From: Margaritifera margaritifera
Taxonomy: Eukaryota > Mollusca > Bivalvia > Unionida > Margaritiferidae
DNA length: 64,000 bases
Assembly (NCBI GenBank): GCA_029931535.1
Contig: JAQPZY010001548.1
Span: forward strand, 2,172,001 to 2,236,000
Direction of reading: 5' to 3'
The notes beneath the pieces were generated by a model. It made no database searches. It had not been told where the DNA came from and saw only the letters and a list, made by a program, of their open reading frames with translations. A program made the translations under genes and the position numbers. This document shows positions 45,493 to 58,229 of this stretch, in pieces; position 1 is the stretch's first letter; each line of letters starts with the position of its first letter.

Positions 45493-48026
45493 TAAAGTTT
45501 TCAAAAGTCATACAATATAGATGGTAGTGTTCTTTGCATACATTGTTTTCAAAAGTCATCGTGTAAATGGTAGTGCTCTTTGTATACATAGTTTTCAAAG
45601 TCATACAATGTAGATGGTAGTGCTCTTTGTATACATAGTTTTCAAAATTCATACAGTGTAAATGGTAGTGCTCTTTGTATACATAGTTTTCAAAGTCATA
45701 CAATGTAGATGGTAGTGCTCTTTGTATACATAGTTTTCAAAATTCATAGTGTAAATGGTAGTGCTCTTTGTATACATAGTTTTCAAAAGTCATACAGTGT
45801 AGATGGTAGCGCTCTTTGCATACGTTGTTTTCAAAAGTCATATAATGTAGATGGTAGTGCTCTTTGTATACAGTTTTCAAAAGTCATAATGTAGATGGTA
45901 GTGCTCTTTGTGTACATAGTTTTCAAATCATACAGTGTAAATGGCAGTGCTCTTTGTATACATAGTTTTCAAAAGTCATACAGTGTAGATGGTAGCTCTC
46001 TTTGCATACGTTGTTTTCAAAAGTCATACAATGTAGATGTAATTGGTAGTGCTCTTTGTATACATAGTTCTCAAAAGTCATACAGTGTAAATGGTAGTGC
46101 TCCTTGTATACATAGTTTTAAAAAGTCATACAATGTAAATGGTAGTGCTCTTTGTATACATAGTTTTCAAAAGTCATACAATGTCAATGGTAGTGCTCTT
46201 TGCATACATAGTTTTCAAAAGTCATACAATGTAAATGTTAGTGCTCTTTGTATATATAGTTTTCAAAAGTCAGTGTAAATGGTTGTGCTCTTTGTATACA
46301 TAGTTTTCAAAAGTCATAGTGTAGATGGTAGTGCTCTTTGTATACATGGTTTCAAAAGTCATACAATGTAAATAGTAGTGCTCTTTGTATACATAGTTTT
46401 CAAAAGTCATACAATGTAAATGTTAGTGCTCTTTGTATATATAGTTTTCAAAAGTCATAGTGTAAATGGTAGTGCTCTTTGTATACATGGTTTTCAAAAG
46501 TCATAGTGTAAATGGTAGTGCTCTTTGTATACATTGTTTTCAAAAGTCATACAATGTAAATAGTAGTGCTCTTTGTATACATAGTTTTCAAAAGTCATAC
46601 AATGTAAATGATAGTGCTCTTTGCATACGTTGTTTTCAAAAGTCGTACAATGTATATGATAGCCCTCTTTGCATACGTTGTTTTCAAAAGTCATACAATG
46701 TAGATGGTAGTGTTCTATGTATACATAGTTTTCAAAAGTCATACAATGTATATGATAGCCCTCTTTGTATACATAGTTTTCAAAAGTCATACAATGTAGA
46801 TGGTAGTGCTCTATGTATACATAGTTTTCAAAAGTCATACAATGTATATGATAGCCCTCTTTGTATACATAGTTTTCAAAAGTCATACAATGTAAATGAT
46901 AGTGCTCTTTGCATACGTTGTTTTCAAAAGTCGTACAATGTATATGATAGCCCTATTTGCATACGTTGTTTTCAAAAGTCATAAATGTATATGATAGCCC
47001 TCTTTGCATACATAGTTTTCAAAAGTTGTACAATGTATATGATAGCCCTCTTTGTATACATAGTTTTCAAAAGTCGTACAATGTATATGATAGCCCTCTT
47101 TGCATACGTTGTTTTCAAAAGTCGTACAATGTATATGATAGCCCTCTTTGCATACATAGTTTTCAAAAGTCATACAATGTATATGATAGCCCTCTTTGTA
47201 TACATAGTTTTCAAAAGTCATACAATGTAAATGATAGTGCTCTTTGCATACGTTGTTTTCAAAAGTCGTACAATATATATGATAGCCCTCTTTGCATACG
47301 TTGTTTTCAAAAGTCGTACAATGTATATGATAGCCCTATTTGTATACATAGTTTTCAAAAGTCATAAATGTATATGATAGCTCTCTTTGTATACATAGTT
47401 TTCAAAAGTCATACAATGTATATGATAGCCCTCTTTGTATACATAGTTTTCAAAAGTCATAAATGTATATGATAGCTCTCTTTGTATACATAGTTTTCAA
47501 AAGTCGTACAATGTATATGATAGCCCTCTTTGTATACATAGTTTTCAAAAGTCGTACAATGTAAATGATAGTGCTCTTTGCATACGTTGTTTTCAAAAGT
47601 CGTACAATGTATATGATAGCCCTCTTTGCATACGTTGTTTTCAAAAGTCGTACAATGTATATGATAGCCCTCTTTGCATACATAGTTTTCAAAAGTCATA
47701 CAATGTATATGATAGCCCTCTTTGTATACATAGTTTTCAAAAGTCGTACAATGTATATGATAGCCCTCTTTGTATACATAGTTTTCAAAAGTCGTACAAT
47801 GTATATGATAGCCCTCTTTGTATACATTGTTTTCAAAAGTCGTACAATGTATATGATAGCCCTCTTTGCATACGTTGTTTTCAAAAGTCATACAATGTAT
47901 ATGATAGCCCTCTTTGTATACATAGTTTTCAAAAGTCATACTGTGTAGATGGTAGTGCTCTTTGTATACAGTTTTCAGAAGTCGTACAATGTATATGATA
48001 GTGCTCTTTGCATACATTGCTTTCAG
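45493..48026. repeat. 48-bp tandem array, about 53 copies (2.5 kb)
   Basis: Unit caaaagtcatacaatgtaga, tggtagtgctctttgtatac, atagtttt. Two main variants, ggtagtgctc (mostly left part) and gatagccctc (mostly 46660-47930), alternate in blocks, with 1-4-bp deletions in some units. Since 48 is divisible by 3, long frames remain open on both strands (repeats of FQKSYNVDGSALCIHS or the reverse); these change frame at each indel and are not genes. Confidence 0.98.
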
Positions 48027-48450
48027 CAAAACTCTAGGTTATTTTTCCTTTAATAGCTTAATATAAAATATTGGTTTTTCTGGATATTCCTTACATTACT
48101 GTAGTAATAATAACTTCCTGGGCTCACTTTCACTTCTCCCAGTCACACTTTATATAGCAGTCACAAGACTGTGTACTAAGGCAGCTTAAGTAATTTAAAT
48201 CTTTTTATGGCATCTTTTATTTTATTTATGGATATAGGCTACCTGTATTTGGAAGCACCAACTTCTGTGGATGAACTACCAAGTTTGAGTGTAAATTGAT
48301 TAACTGGAAAACAAGTCTGTCTTTTAATTTCATCTTTCACATACTTGCTCAGTCTAACCTTCCGTAACAATTACTGCCTTAAAAGAGACACCTCCCCAAA
48401 TCAAGAAAAATTTGTTGCATCCTAAATTGGCGAGTAAAGAAAGGTTGCGT
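48027..48450. other. Spacer between two arrays, nothing recognised
   Basis: No coding or transposon signal. Confidence 0.6.
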
Positions 48451-49353
48451 TGTAATACAGCTTGCTTGGTAATTCATGTGCAATTTGTTCATTGTAATAC
48501 AGCTTGCTTAGTACTTCACATGCAAGTGTCCATTGTAATACAGCTTGCTTAATACTTCACATGCAAGTGTTCATTGTAATACAGCTTGCTCAGTATTTCA
48601 CATGCAAGTGTTCATTGTAATACAGCTTGCTTAGTACTTCACATGCAAGTGTTCATTTTAATACAACTTGCTTAGTACTTCACATGCAAGCAGCTTGCTT
48701 AGTACTTCACATGCAAGTGTTCATTGTAATACAGCTTGCTCAGTACTTCACATGCAAGTGTTCATTGTAATACAACTTGCTTAGTACTTCACATGCAAGT
48801 GTTCATTGTAATACAGCTTGCTTAGTACTTCACATGCAAGTGTTCATTTTAATACAACTTGCTTAGTACTTCACATGCAAGCAGCTTGCTTAGTACTTCA
48901 CATGCAAGTGTTCATTGTAATACAACTTGCTTAGTACTTCACATGCAAGTGTTCATTGTAATACAGCTTGCTCAGTACTTCACATGCAAGTGTTCATTGT
49001 AATACAACTTGCTTAGTACTTCACATGCAAGTGTTCATTGTAATACAGCTTGCTCAGTACTTCACATGCAAGTGTTCATTGTAATACAACTTGCTTAGTA
49101 CTTCACATGCAAGTGTCCATTGTAATACAGCTTGCTTAGTACTTCACATGCAAGTGTTCATTTTAATACAACTTGCTTAGTACTTCACATGCAAGTGTTC
49201 ATTGTAATACAGCTTGCTCAGTACTTCACATGCAAGTGTCCATTGTAATATGGCTTGCTTAGTACTTCACATGCAAGTGTCCATTGTAATACAGCTTGCT
49301 TAGTACTTCACATGCAAATGTTCATTGTAATACAACTTGCTTAGTACTTCACA
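48451..49353. repeat. 41-bp tandem array, about 22 copies
   Basis: Unit cttgcttagtacttcacatg, caagtgttcattgtaataca, g. Each unit has cttgc and gcaag as inverted ends of a 24-base block. Twice (about 48690 and 48880) that 24-base block is followed directly by cag and another block, giving short units. Confidence 0.97.
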
Positions 49354-49453
49354 TTTTGGAAAGCAGTGATGCGTAAGAACTCCTGCAAATTAGTTTTAAG
49401 TCATGCATATTAGAATGTACTCTGCGCAGCATACAATTTTTATTTAACTGCTA

Positions 49454-49950
49454 ACCCTTAAAGTGCTTCTCGCAGCATAAGTCGCGCCGCCAGTAGAAGT
49501 CTTGTAGCGCTTGTCTCGTTATCGGTCTTTTTTCCTGTGGGCAACTGTTTACACATTGTTCGGCTTGATATAAACAGTTGTTAAACTAATTTTAATTGAC
49601 ACATTGGGCCCTGGAACAAGCATTGTTGAGTTTTAACCTTGCATTCATAAAGGAAGTTTTACAAATGCGTGTTTCAAGTAAGGGCCCGTAGAAAATCCAA
49701 AAAGGCTGACTCGCAACAAGGTTCATCTTCAGATAACGATTTCGTTTGGCAAATACTGGCCGATGATAGCAATGATGACAATGATTTTTAAAGTTTTGAA
49801 GTCTATGAGATTATTGGAGCCCAGAAAGTGTTACTGGAAATACCAGTGAGTCATTTTGAACTTGAAAATGATATTGAATACAAGTCCGATGTACATACTG
49901 GATGGACAAAAACAGACGGCATGCTGGTCAACCCCCTATTAAGTGGACCT
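49454..49950 (+). mobile_element. piggyBac-like element, 5' end and N-terminal transposase fragment
   Basis: Candidate left terminus ctaacccttaaagtgcttct (C3T-rich end; TTAA target not intact). From about 49680 the frame reads RRKSKKADSQQGSSSDNDF and ADDSNDDNDF, stop, then HFELENDIEYKSDV and TGWTKTDGMLVNP. An acidic N-terminus followed by GWxKTxG is typical of piggyBac-type transposases before the catalytic domain. The sequence breaks off near 49950, where the DIRS-like element begins. One stop in frame; truncated. Confidence 0.5.
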
Positions 49951-50419
49951 TAGAAATTAAATGTCAGAGGAAGGGAAGTAACTCTTACAGATTAATTCCC
50001 CTTGTTCCCCCTAGGTGGCCATCCATGTCCCGGATGTTATCAGTTCAATCTTTACCTTGCAAAGGTCAACAGTCCCTCTGAAGAATCCATCAAAATTTAT
50101 CTTTAATTTTCACCATCCACTGATTTATTTCAGTGGTATAGTTAGTTAAAATGTTGATATAACTGGTATAATCAACATTTTTGTGTTTCACATAGAATTT
50201 ATTTGCATGTTTGCAATTTTATACTGGTCATTATTGTCCATGTGATATCGATCAATATAATTCATTGTCACCAGTACTGTTTTGTGTTGCTTATTTCATT
50301 ATGTCGATGGTCCGAGTTTGCATATTTGTACAATTTGTGTATTGTTGTATGCACTTGTTTGTTTTCTTTTCATTGCAGAGATGTCAGTCCAGTGCAAGAA
50401 ATTCTGACATATTTAAGTC

Positions 50420-51478
50420 GTGTAGGATAACCATGAGACATGCCTGTCATGCATGAAATGCTCTTCATCACACACTTGTAGTGTGTGTGCATTGTGGGCT
50501 GAGGATGTTTAGTCCAGTGTTTTGAAAAAAACAATTGAAGGGACATGAAAAATGGCACATTCCAAGTCTTCTGACTTCAAAGTTTTAAATATTCACCCTA
50601 ACTCCAAGTCTGTGACCAGTTTCATGATGGATGTTGAGATGCCACCCTCACCCCCTATGAATATAGCTAAAACAGTGCCAACAGTGACAATTGCTGCAGA
50701 TCCTGTCGAAGCCATATCAGGAGATCCCAATTCAGATATTTTAGAATCGCCCATGATACAGAAAGCTCTCTCTTTGAGAATGTCAACAGGTGAGTTGGGT
50801 GAATCTATGACCATTTTGAATCCTACTTGGCCCTCTACTGGGCATAATTCCCTATCCCCGCCCATGCATGAATTGATAAATGTGAATGCCAGATGTTTGG
50901 GATTATCTTCCAACTTTGCCGGCTGGTCCAGCCAGCAAGTTGTTCATCAATCAACATACTCCATCTCTGCTGCCAATCGATTGGTCCAGCTGTCGGGGCA
51001 TTAAGGTATGGCTTCAATTGTTACGAGTCTGTTCCCTTGGATTGGTGACCAGCACATCAGTTGACAGTCCCTTCAGTGATGGTGTCCTACAACAAGCAGA
51101 CTGCCATGTCCAGCCATTCCATCCGGCCTTCCACAGCCAGACCACATTCCATGCTAGATTTGACATGGCTGGCTCCACTTGCATATTCAATTGGTAGAAC
51201 TTTGACTATGCATGAAGACGATTCAGCTTCATCATTGCCATATGGCATGATGTGCCCTTCGCGGTAAAGTGTACAGCAGGAGGACACCCCCACCTCTGTG
51301 ATGAGGGTGAAGATACAGGTTTGCCTGATTATTCTAATCCCACTATGGAAAGAACAGAATATAGTTTCAAAGCAGCAATTGAGGAAATATGTAGACTTTT
51401 GCCACCTTCAGAATGCCCTCCTCCCCTGGCAGTAAATACTTCCCATAAAGTCAAGGCCAAAGGAAGACTATCCTCATA
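50420..51478 (+). pseudogene. DIRS-like gag with a Cys-rich N-terminus
   Basis: Frame from about 50440 reads CLSCMKCSSSHTCSVCALWA, a cluster of Cx2C pairs, then a stop and MAHSKSSDFKVLNIHPNSKS (50552). The 150-codon open stretch 50552-51004 is Ser/Pro-rich and ends at a stop. A later frame (51252-51479) ends EEICRLLPPSECPPPL. Position and composition suggest gag; no enzyme motif is present. Confidence 0.5.
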
Positions 51479-51770
51479 ATGTGGGTCAACTCAGTCATGG
51501 TGAACTACCTCTTCAAACAAGGGGGGACAAAGTTACCAGATCTTTGTGCCATGGTTTGGGAATACCTTAGTTTGGTGTACCCAACACCACATAACCATAC
51601 ATGTCCAACATATCCCAGACAGGCTGAATGTCCTGGCCAAAACACGATCAAGGATAAGCCAACTGCTTTATATGGAGTGGTCTTTCAATCCATCCATCTT
51701 TGATTGGATCTGCTACATATGGTGATGACTGATGATAGACCTATTTGTGGCACGGTGGAACAATAGTATC
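51479..51770 (+). pseudogene. DIRS-like RNase H end and connection region
   Basis: Reads NYLFKQGGTKLPDLCAMVWE then, after frameshifts, text equivalent to HIPGxLNVLAD (about 51590-51640), FNPSIFDWICYIW and MIDLFVARWNN. The sequence LxxQGGTxSPxLCxxxWE ... HIPGxxNVLADxLSR ... DLFATxxNxxLP is the usual order at the end of DIRS RT/RNase H polyproteins. Confidence 0.7.
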
Positions 51771-52259
51771 GGTTATGGTGATCCTTCCCTAGATCTTTTG
51801 GAACTGATGTTAATCAAGGTATCCATTAGCTGGCCCAGTACCTGATCTGCCTTTCTGACATACCCAGTCCCAGACCAAGGAATTCAATAGCATCCAACCC
51901 TGGCTCTGTTACAGATGCAAAACATCACTTTTTTCCAGTGATTGACTTCCCATGATATCCATTATCAGGCGAGGGAAGTGAACATTGACTGGCACTGGGC
52001 CATTCCACTACATGCTGGGACTCCGTCACACAATACTAGTTATGGCATTTGCCCTTTCCCAGATACATGGTTCCAGCCAATGACACTCAGATCCATTGCT
52101 TGAAGGTTACTGTTGCACAACATAGGTTGACTCCCAGCTTAGTTTATAATCCTTGACAACCTGCCCATTGAAACCTTGAGGCTTCTCTTTCACTCCACAC
52201 ATTAGACACTGAAGACAATCACAATCCCCTTCCTCTTTACTAAACCTCATGATGTCCAG

Positions 52260-52570
52260 ATAAGATGCAACCTTCTGTATCTCCAAAAAGTAAGTCTTCC
52301 AGCTAATGTCTCCAGAGTTCTTTCCACCTTCTCAAGCTCTGTCAATGTCCTTGTACAGAATTCCCACATCAATCAACATTTTGACAATAAAGACCTGCCT
52401 TCTTTCAAACAGGTACTTCAGTCTGGTCACATCTCTGACAGTTTGCATTGCTTTAAGAGGCAACTACAAGACCCTAGCATCAAATGACCTGTCTAGCAGC
52501 AACAACTCGTGTCCAACTTTATCCAAGACTTTTACAGGACTCGCTCACTGATTTTCCATTATGAGGTACC
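52260..52570 (+). pseudogene. Decayed tyrosine-recombinase-like region
   Basis: A frame gives KQVLQSGHISDSLHCFKRQL and QDPSIK, in the place where the DIRS recombinase N-terminal region is expected. No catalytic R-H-R-Y set can be assembled by eye, so the assignment rests on position. Confidence 0.35.
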
Positions 52571-52850
52571 AGCCGTCAACAGAGACATTGCAGGGCTGGG
52601 AATGTCAAAGCCTTCCACCATACACTGGACAGGAAACAAGACATGGAACAACTAATTCACAATGTCATAGCTATTAGTTTATGCTTGATCTAGTCTTTGA
52701 ACAAGCCGATTTTAGCCTAGATCTGATTTGTGAGACCTTCTCCAACAGAGGCATATTTGGGAGTCAGTTTTGTGCATGGTTGAAGTGCTAAACAGAACAG
52801 CTCAGCATTCTCTTTCCAATTCCATAGCTGCTTCCATCAGCCTTCAGCTT

Positions 52851-53409
52851 GCAGAGAGAGATGCTTTCCTATCCAACTGATGTTCTTGTTTGGGTAATGT
52901 ACCTTTGGGATCATTCATATTTCATTGGCACAGGGATGGTGGAACTCATGTGTTTCACATGCAAATCTTCTAAGCATAAGCAAAACCCACATGAGGTAGA
53001 TCATTTAAATGTATTAGGCATGCTTTTATGCATATATTGTTTAAGTAGTAAAGGCTTATATATGGAACCACTTTTATTCACTACACTGAAATTCTTAAGT
53101 GAACTACATTTCCAATAATGAAACATTAACTTTATGATACAATTCTACTATGTCCCCCTTTTCCTTGCTATGTATTTTTTTATTATATATCATCATACTA
53201 TATATTCTTTCACCAATACACACCCACACACTCCTAGCTCATAAATTCTGATTGATAACCAATTCTTGTAGGGGGCAGACCCTATAGACCAGCCCTGAAG
53301 CAAAATGCTGACACAGCATTCTCAGAAAAGTTCTGATCATATTTTGACACCAGTTTCCTGGGTCTTACAGTCCTTATGTTTTCAACTGTACATAAGGTTA
53401 TATATTTTT
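52851..53409. other. Intron, nothing recognised
   Basis: No gene or transposon signal that I can support. Confidence 0.5.
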
Positions 53410-54900
53410 TAGCTCAATGCATGCCCTGTAGTCTGTCGTTCATCGGCCATCATCCGTCCATCTATTGGCACAAAATTCTTATCACTACTAATAAACTACC
53501 TGGAAGATTGTTATGAGACTTTACACACACATTCATTACATGGTCTAGTTAGTCCAAAATGAAAATGGTGCTGCTCAGACATCCAATATGGCCACCACAG
53601 GGACCATCTTGAACATCTTGTTATTGTATTCCTCCTGAACGGATGGTCGTATCAGCATGGGGATTTTACTGATAGACTTCTTATGATGTCTAGTTGGTCA
53701 TAAACGAAAATGGTACAGATCTGATGTCCATTATAGAAACCATGGCAGCCATACTGAAAGTCTTGTTATTACTACTCCAGAATGGAAAGTCATATCGCTA
53801 TGGGCTTTTTAACAGAAGACTACTTATAATGTCTAGTTGGTCCTAAATGAAAATGGTGCCACTCAGACATCCAATATGGCCACCACATTGTCCATTTTAA
53901 AAATCTTGTTATTGCTACTCCACTTGTATGGATGATCATATAAACATGGGGTTTTCACCAGAAGTCTTCGTATGATGTCTAGTTGGTCCTAAATTAAAAT
54001 GGTGCCAATCTTGCATCCAATATGGCCACTATGGCAGCCATCTTGAAAATCTTGTTACAGCTACTCCTCCTGAACAGAAAGTCATATCAGCATGTTTTTT
54101 TCACCAGAAGACTTCTTATGATGTCTAGTTGGTCCAAAATAAAAATGGTGCTGATCTGACATCCAGTATAGCCACCATGGCAGCTATCTTGAAAATTTTA
54201 TCACTTCTGAATGGAAAGTCATATTTATGGTTTTTGATGTCTTGTTGGTCCCAAATGAAAATGGTGCTAATCTGACTTCCTACATGGCTGCCACAGTGGC
54301 CATCTTTAAAATCTTATTGCCACTCCTCCTAGATCGATGGTCATATTGACATAGTGTTTCACCAAAAGACTTCTTGTGATATAGTTGGACCTAAATGAAA
54401 ATGGTGCTGATCTGACATCCAATATGGTTGCCATGGCTGCTGTCTTGAAAATCTTGTTATTGCTACTCGTCAGTGACTGCCGGAAGTCTCCTTATATCTA
54501 GTTGGTTGTAAATTAAAATGGTGCCAATCTGACTGACAATATAGCCACCATGGTAGTCATTTTAAAATCTTGTTTTGGCTACTCCTCTATGGATGGTCAT
54601 ATTGACATGGGGTTTTCACAGAAAAACTTATTATGATGTTTAGTTGGTCCTAAATAAAAATGGTGTTGATCTGACATCCAATATTGCCACAAGGCAACCA
54701 TCTTGAAAATCTTACTGCTGCTACTCCTCAGTGGATGGTCATATTCACATGGGGTTTTGACCAAAATACTTATAATGATTTCTAGTTGGTCCCGAATGAA
54801 AATGGTACCGATCTTACATCCAATATGACTGTCACAGTGGATAATTTAAAAATATTGTTCTTGCTCAGAAATATTAAAGATGGTTTCAACACTAGGCAGT
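53410..54900. repeat. Degenerate ~150-bp tandem repeat, locus 4 (about 9 units)
   Basis: The longest stretch of the family described at 28186. It starts with the shared leader (tagctcaatgc ... atctattggcacaaaattctta) and ends gatggtttcaacactaggca, gttaatgagaagaaatggtc, the same ending as locus 1 (28960-29000). Confidence 0.92.
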
Positions 54901-55297
54901 TAATGAGAAGAAATGGTCTTATCTTGAATTCCTCACAATTCTTTACTGCCAGTAGTCCCTTCGAGGGACTCTTGTTCCATTTACTCCAGATGACTTTTGT
55001 TTTATATTGATCATGTTAGTTGGAACTGTCGCTACAAATAATTCTGCCGTATCTAATGTTACACTTCTCACACTCACCCCAAAATTCCTAGCCTTTCTCA
55101 CCCCAAAATTCATTTGGTCACATATCACAGGAAATTGCACTCATCTATGAGGGCAAATTCATGCCTTTGAAATAACTTGATTCAACATATCTATAGCTTC
55201 CATGAAAATGTGGTGGAAGAACACTTCAGTAGCTACCCTCACCTCTTTTCTAAAGTTTTATTTATCTTTTTCTAGGGGATACCATAGAAAGGAGTTG

Positions 55298-55545
55298 CTG
55301 GTAATGATCCAGTACAGTACACTTTCTTCATTGTATTCAGATGGTGTTGCTAGAAATGATCCAGTACAGTACACCACTCTCATTGTATTCAGACGGTATC
55401 ATTAGAAATGATCCAGTACAGTACACTTCTTTCATTGTATTCAGATGGTGTCATTAGAAATGATCCAGTACAGTACACCCGTCACATTGAATTCATTTGG
55501 TGTTGCTAGAAATGATCCAGTACAGTACACCCCTCTCATTCTACT
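55298..55545. repeat. 51-52-bp tandem repeat, about 5 copies
   Basis: Unit gtattcagatggtgttgcta, gaaatgatccagtacagtac, acc(a/c)ctctcatt. Confidence 0.95.
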
Positions 55546-55834
55546 CAGAAAAGCTTTATATTTGCTGCCATCAATGAGAAATTGTCTTAGGTAATTTGCC
55601 TGTATGGAGAGTAATCTCTGAAGCAAAACTTTGGGAGAGCCTGTGCATTCATTTGCTACTTAAGGTAGCAGTGAAAAGTTGAATCTACTAAATGTAATAA
55701 TTGCTATTTGCATGTGAGACATAATGTTATATCGTATTTAAGATGCAAAGGTGATGCTAACTCTCAACGACTCTTCTACTTGCACCCTGTTATTGCTGTA
55801 ATGACAATTTTTATTCATGCCAATGATGAAGTAT

Positions 55835-56005
55835 GCAATAATTACAACTACATGCAAACAAGTTGTAAATATTTTCTGCGATGTAAATGTCTACACAATA
55901 TGCAATAATTACTTCTACATGCAAACAAGTTGTAAATATTTTCTGCAACGTAAATGCCTACACAATATGCAATAATTACTTCTACATGCAAACAATGTAA
56001 ATGTC
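55835..56005. repeat. ~67-bp tandem repeat, between 2 and 3 copies
   Basis: Unit with gcaataattacttctacatg, caaacaagttgtaaatattt and tctgcgatgtaaatgtctac. Confidence 0.9.
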
Positions 56006-56539
56006 TATACAACACTACTGTCAGTACTTTTTTTCATTTTTCTGAAAAGAAAAGCTTTTCAACTTAAAAGTTTCACTAAGAGTTTGCATTGCAGTATTAC
56101 AGCCTGGATAGATATTGAAACGCACATCCCTGAAATTCATAATTTCCCATAATTTTATGAAGTTTCCATGTCATCAATATTGCCTTCTACCCTCAAGATA
56201 TCCACCCTCAGCAGTTACCATTAAGCCTCATCAAGTGATATTTAACCATGATTGAGTCTTCTGCCAAATTGACTCACTTCTTAATATTATTGAAAAAATT
56301 TGATTGTGATCATTCAGTAGCCCTATTAGTCTTGAAGTAATGGTCTTTTGCACTCAGTTTACATTTTGACCTCACATTTTGTTACTAAAAGAGAAAATCA
56401 AGAGTGGCATCTGCCCCTGTGATTATTGGTACCCCATGAGGATTCATTCAAGCATGGATGCCAGCTTCTACTAAAATATGCCATTCAAAATATTTTCAAG
56501 CTCATGGCAGGCTGATTATTGTGGGAACAATTTGTTTTT

Positions 56540-56928
56540 TTCCTTTAAGATGCATCTCTTCATTGATCTGTGCTATCCTTTGCCCGTTATGCATGCAAGA
56601 CTTGAATCTGCTGCTCATACATTAGGAGACTGAAGCCAGCTCAAGCTTCAGGGTAAGGAGACATAACTCTCTCCGCTTCTTAACTATTTTCCTAATGTGT
56701 TATAATCAGGTAAATGTATTTGAAGAAGAAATCAATTTTGAAGTAAACTGTGTTTCTTCCATAATATTGATTCAATCATAATGTGGGTACTCCCCTCAAA
56801 ACCTTCCCCACAGTTACATTGTTGGAAGAACATGCACTTCCACTCCAGTGATAACCGATGAATGACAGGATTTGGTGCCAGTGTCTCTATCCAAGGAGAG
56901 ACCACTCTTATCTGACTTTAGTCAAACC
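56540..56928 (+). pseudogene. Possible DIRS-like RNase H fragment
   Basis: Broken text reads IDLCYPLPVMHARLESAAHT, and at about 56835-56890 ITDE with a frameshift then MTGFGASVSIQGETTL, in the pattern (T/S)TDAS(x)TGxGA of RNase H domains in DIRS and related elements. It ends exactly where element B begins (56929), suggesting that B inserted into it. Weak evidence. Confidence 0.3.
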
Positions 56929-58098
56929 TGTCCTAATGGTCACCTTTACATAGCAGTCACCAATGGCCATTCTAATTTCACCCCTGGCAAATTTGCTATG
57001 TAAATGTCAAGTGTGTAACAATCACCTGCTTTCTGCAGTCAGCGACCAGGTGTTTCCTAACCAAACAGTGGTTTCCCCTGCCTTAAGCAGTCACTGGAGC
57101 ATATCTACAGTGACCACTTAATCTATGCAAACTTAACTTTTGCTTCATGAGGAAGGCATTGTTTAGGTAAAGGAATATCAGGTGAATTAATGTGCAAACA
57201 TTTCTTATCTCGCTTGTACTCACCGTTCTCTAGTCACATTGTCAATGTAACTTAAATGTATCAATATGTCATATTTGAGAGTGAGGCAGTTTTTATCATT
57301 AGGGTAGAGGGTCGAAGCTTGATGGTGGGAAAAGTAGTCATGTTATTGCAGCAGAAATGCAAGTTGCCTTTTGTGACAGGTATTGTTTGTTATCTTCATC
57401 TATTTGCCTGTGAATTAAAGCTATCTCTGATGAAAAAAGTTTATCTTTGAGAAGAGATACGAGTTACATCTCTTGTCATCAGGGTCAGGGGTCATTCAAT
57501 ATTTTAAACTTATCTGTAAAGACAGGCAAAGTTTTGGTTCATGGGTCACAAAGAATAGCTGTATATGGCTTCTTTTGATTCACTATTTGTCGCAATCCTC
57601 TCACATAAGCCAACTGTCTTTTAATCTTAGCGAGTTGAGCAAGTGGCTTATCCAGATATTGTTTTTGAAGCATGAACTGCTTTTCCAAGCCTAAATTATA
57701 CAAGTTGGCTGACCAAAGAGTCCATCCTGTTTTACAGTCACATGCACGCTGTCAATCAGTAGTGAAATTAGTGTTTTGTCATGGTGCACAAAACACACTA
57801 AGATCAGCGATTAGTTTAAGTCGGTGATGATTTAATTTATAGGAAGGACAAAAATGAGCAGGATGTGGTAATCTTGCGTGGAACATAAATCTTGGAGAGA
57901 ACAACATATATACGTATTTTACGATTTTGTTGAATTGTGCACATAAAACAATCTTGTGACATAATAATATAATAATAATAACAACAACAATAATAATGAT
58001 ATTTGGTGCATGGTATTTGTTCAAAACTAATTTTGAAAGGTGAACCTGTGTAAAGAGGTCACCTCTGTACAAAGGCCAGTTTTGCCTTTTCCCCTGAG
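56929..58098 (-). mobile_element. TIR element B, inverted relative of element A
   Basis: Left terminus tagtcaaacctgtcctaatg matches the inverted right terminus of A. Running right, B matches the reverse complement of A block by block: gccttaagcagtcactgg, ctcatgaggaaggcattgtt, agggtcaggggtcattcaat, aagccaactgtcttttaatc, the ATA/ACA microsatellite, tttggtgcatggtatttgtt and gaggtcacctctgtac. The right TIR is missing (ends near cccctgag at 58098). It lacks the two insertions present in A. Confidence 0.85.
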
Positions 58099-58229
58099 TG
58101 TTTCAAAAAGTAAAAAGATGTTAATGTCTTTTTTTTTGCTTGGGAGGCCTGGGTTTGCAATCTGGTAAGTATTATCGAAGAAACATTTTACTTCAAAAAT
58201 TGGTTTCATATATTTGTTTTTAGAAATAG

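Larger units (their letters stand above)
49955..52850 (+). mobile_element. Second DIRS-like retrotransposon, + strand, internally deleted
   Basis: Order: leader (49955-50420), gag-like region (50420-51478), then directly the end of the RNase H region (51479-51760) and a decayed tyrosine-recombinase-like region (about 52260-52570). The RT core is missing between gag and RNase H, an internal deletion. It is unrelated by direct overlap to the copy at 6785-8960, which keeps RT but lacks this 3' half. Right boundary uncertain. Confidence 0.65.

Noticed and set aside
45479..48029. Multiple 60-190-codon frames on both strands
   Set aside because: Artefacts of the 48-bp array; the frame changes at unit indels and both strands look equally open.
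48451..49353. CRISPR-like regular repeats
   Set aside because: Units are contiguous without unique spacers, in a eukaryotic intron: a minisatellite.
52306..52551. 81-codon open frame as a host gene
   Set aside because: Falls in the decayed 3' half of a DIRS-like element; no splice context.
57256..57694. Two open frames of 64 and 73 codons
   Set aside because: Inside element B; the homologous parts of element A do not keep these frames.
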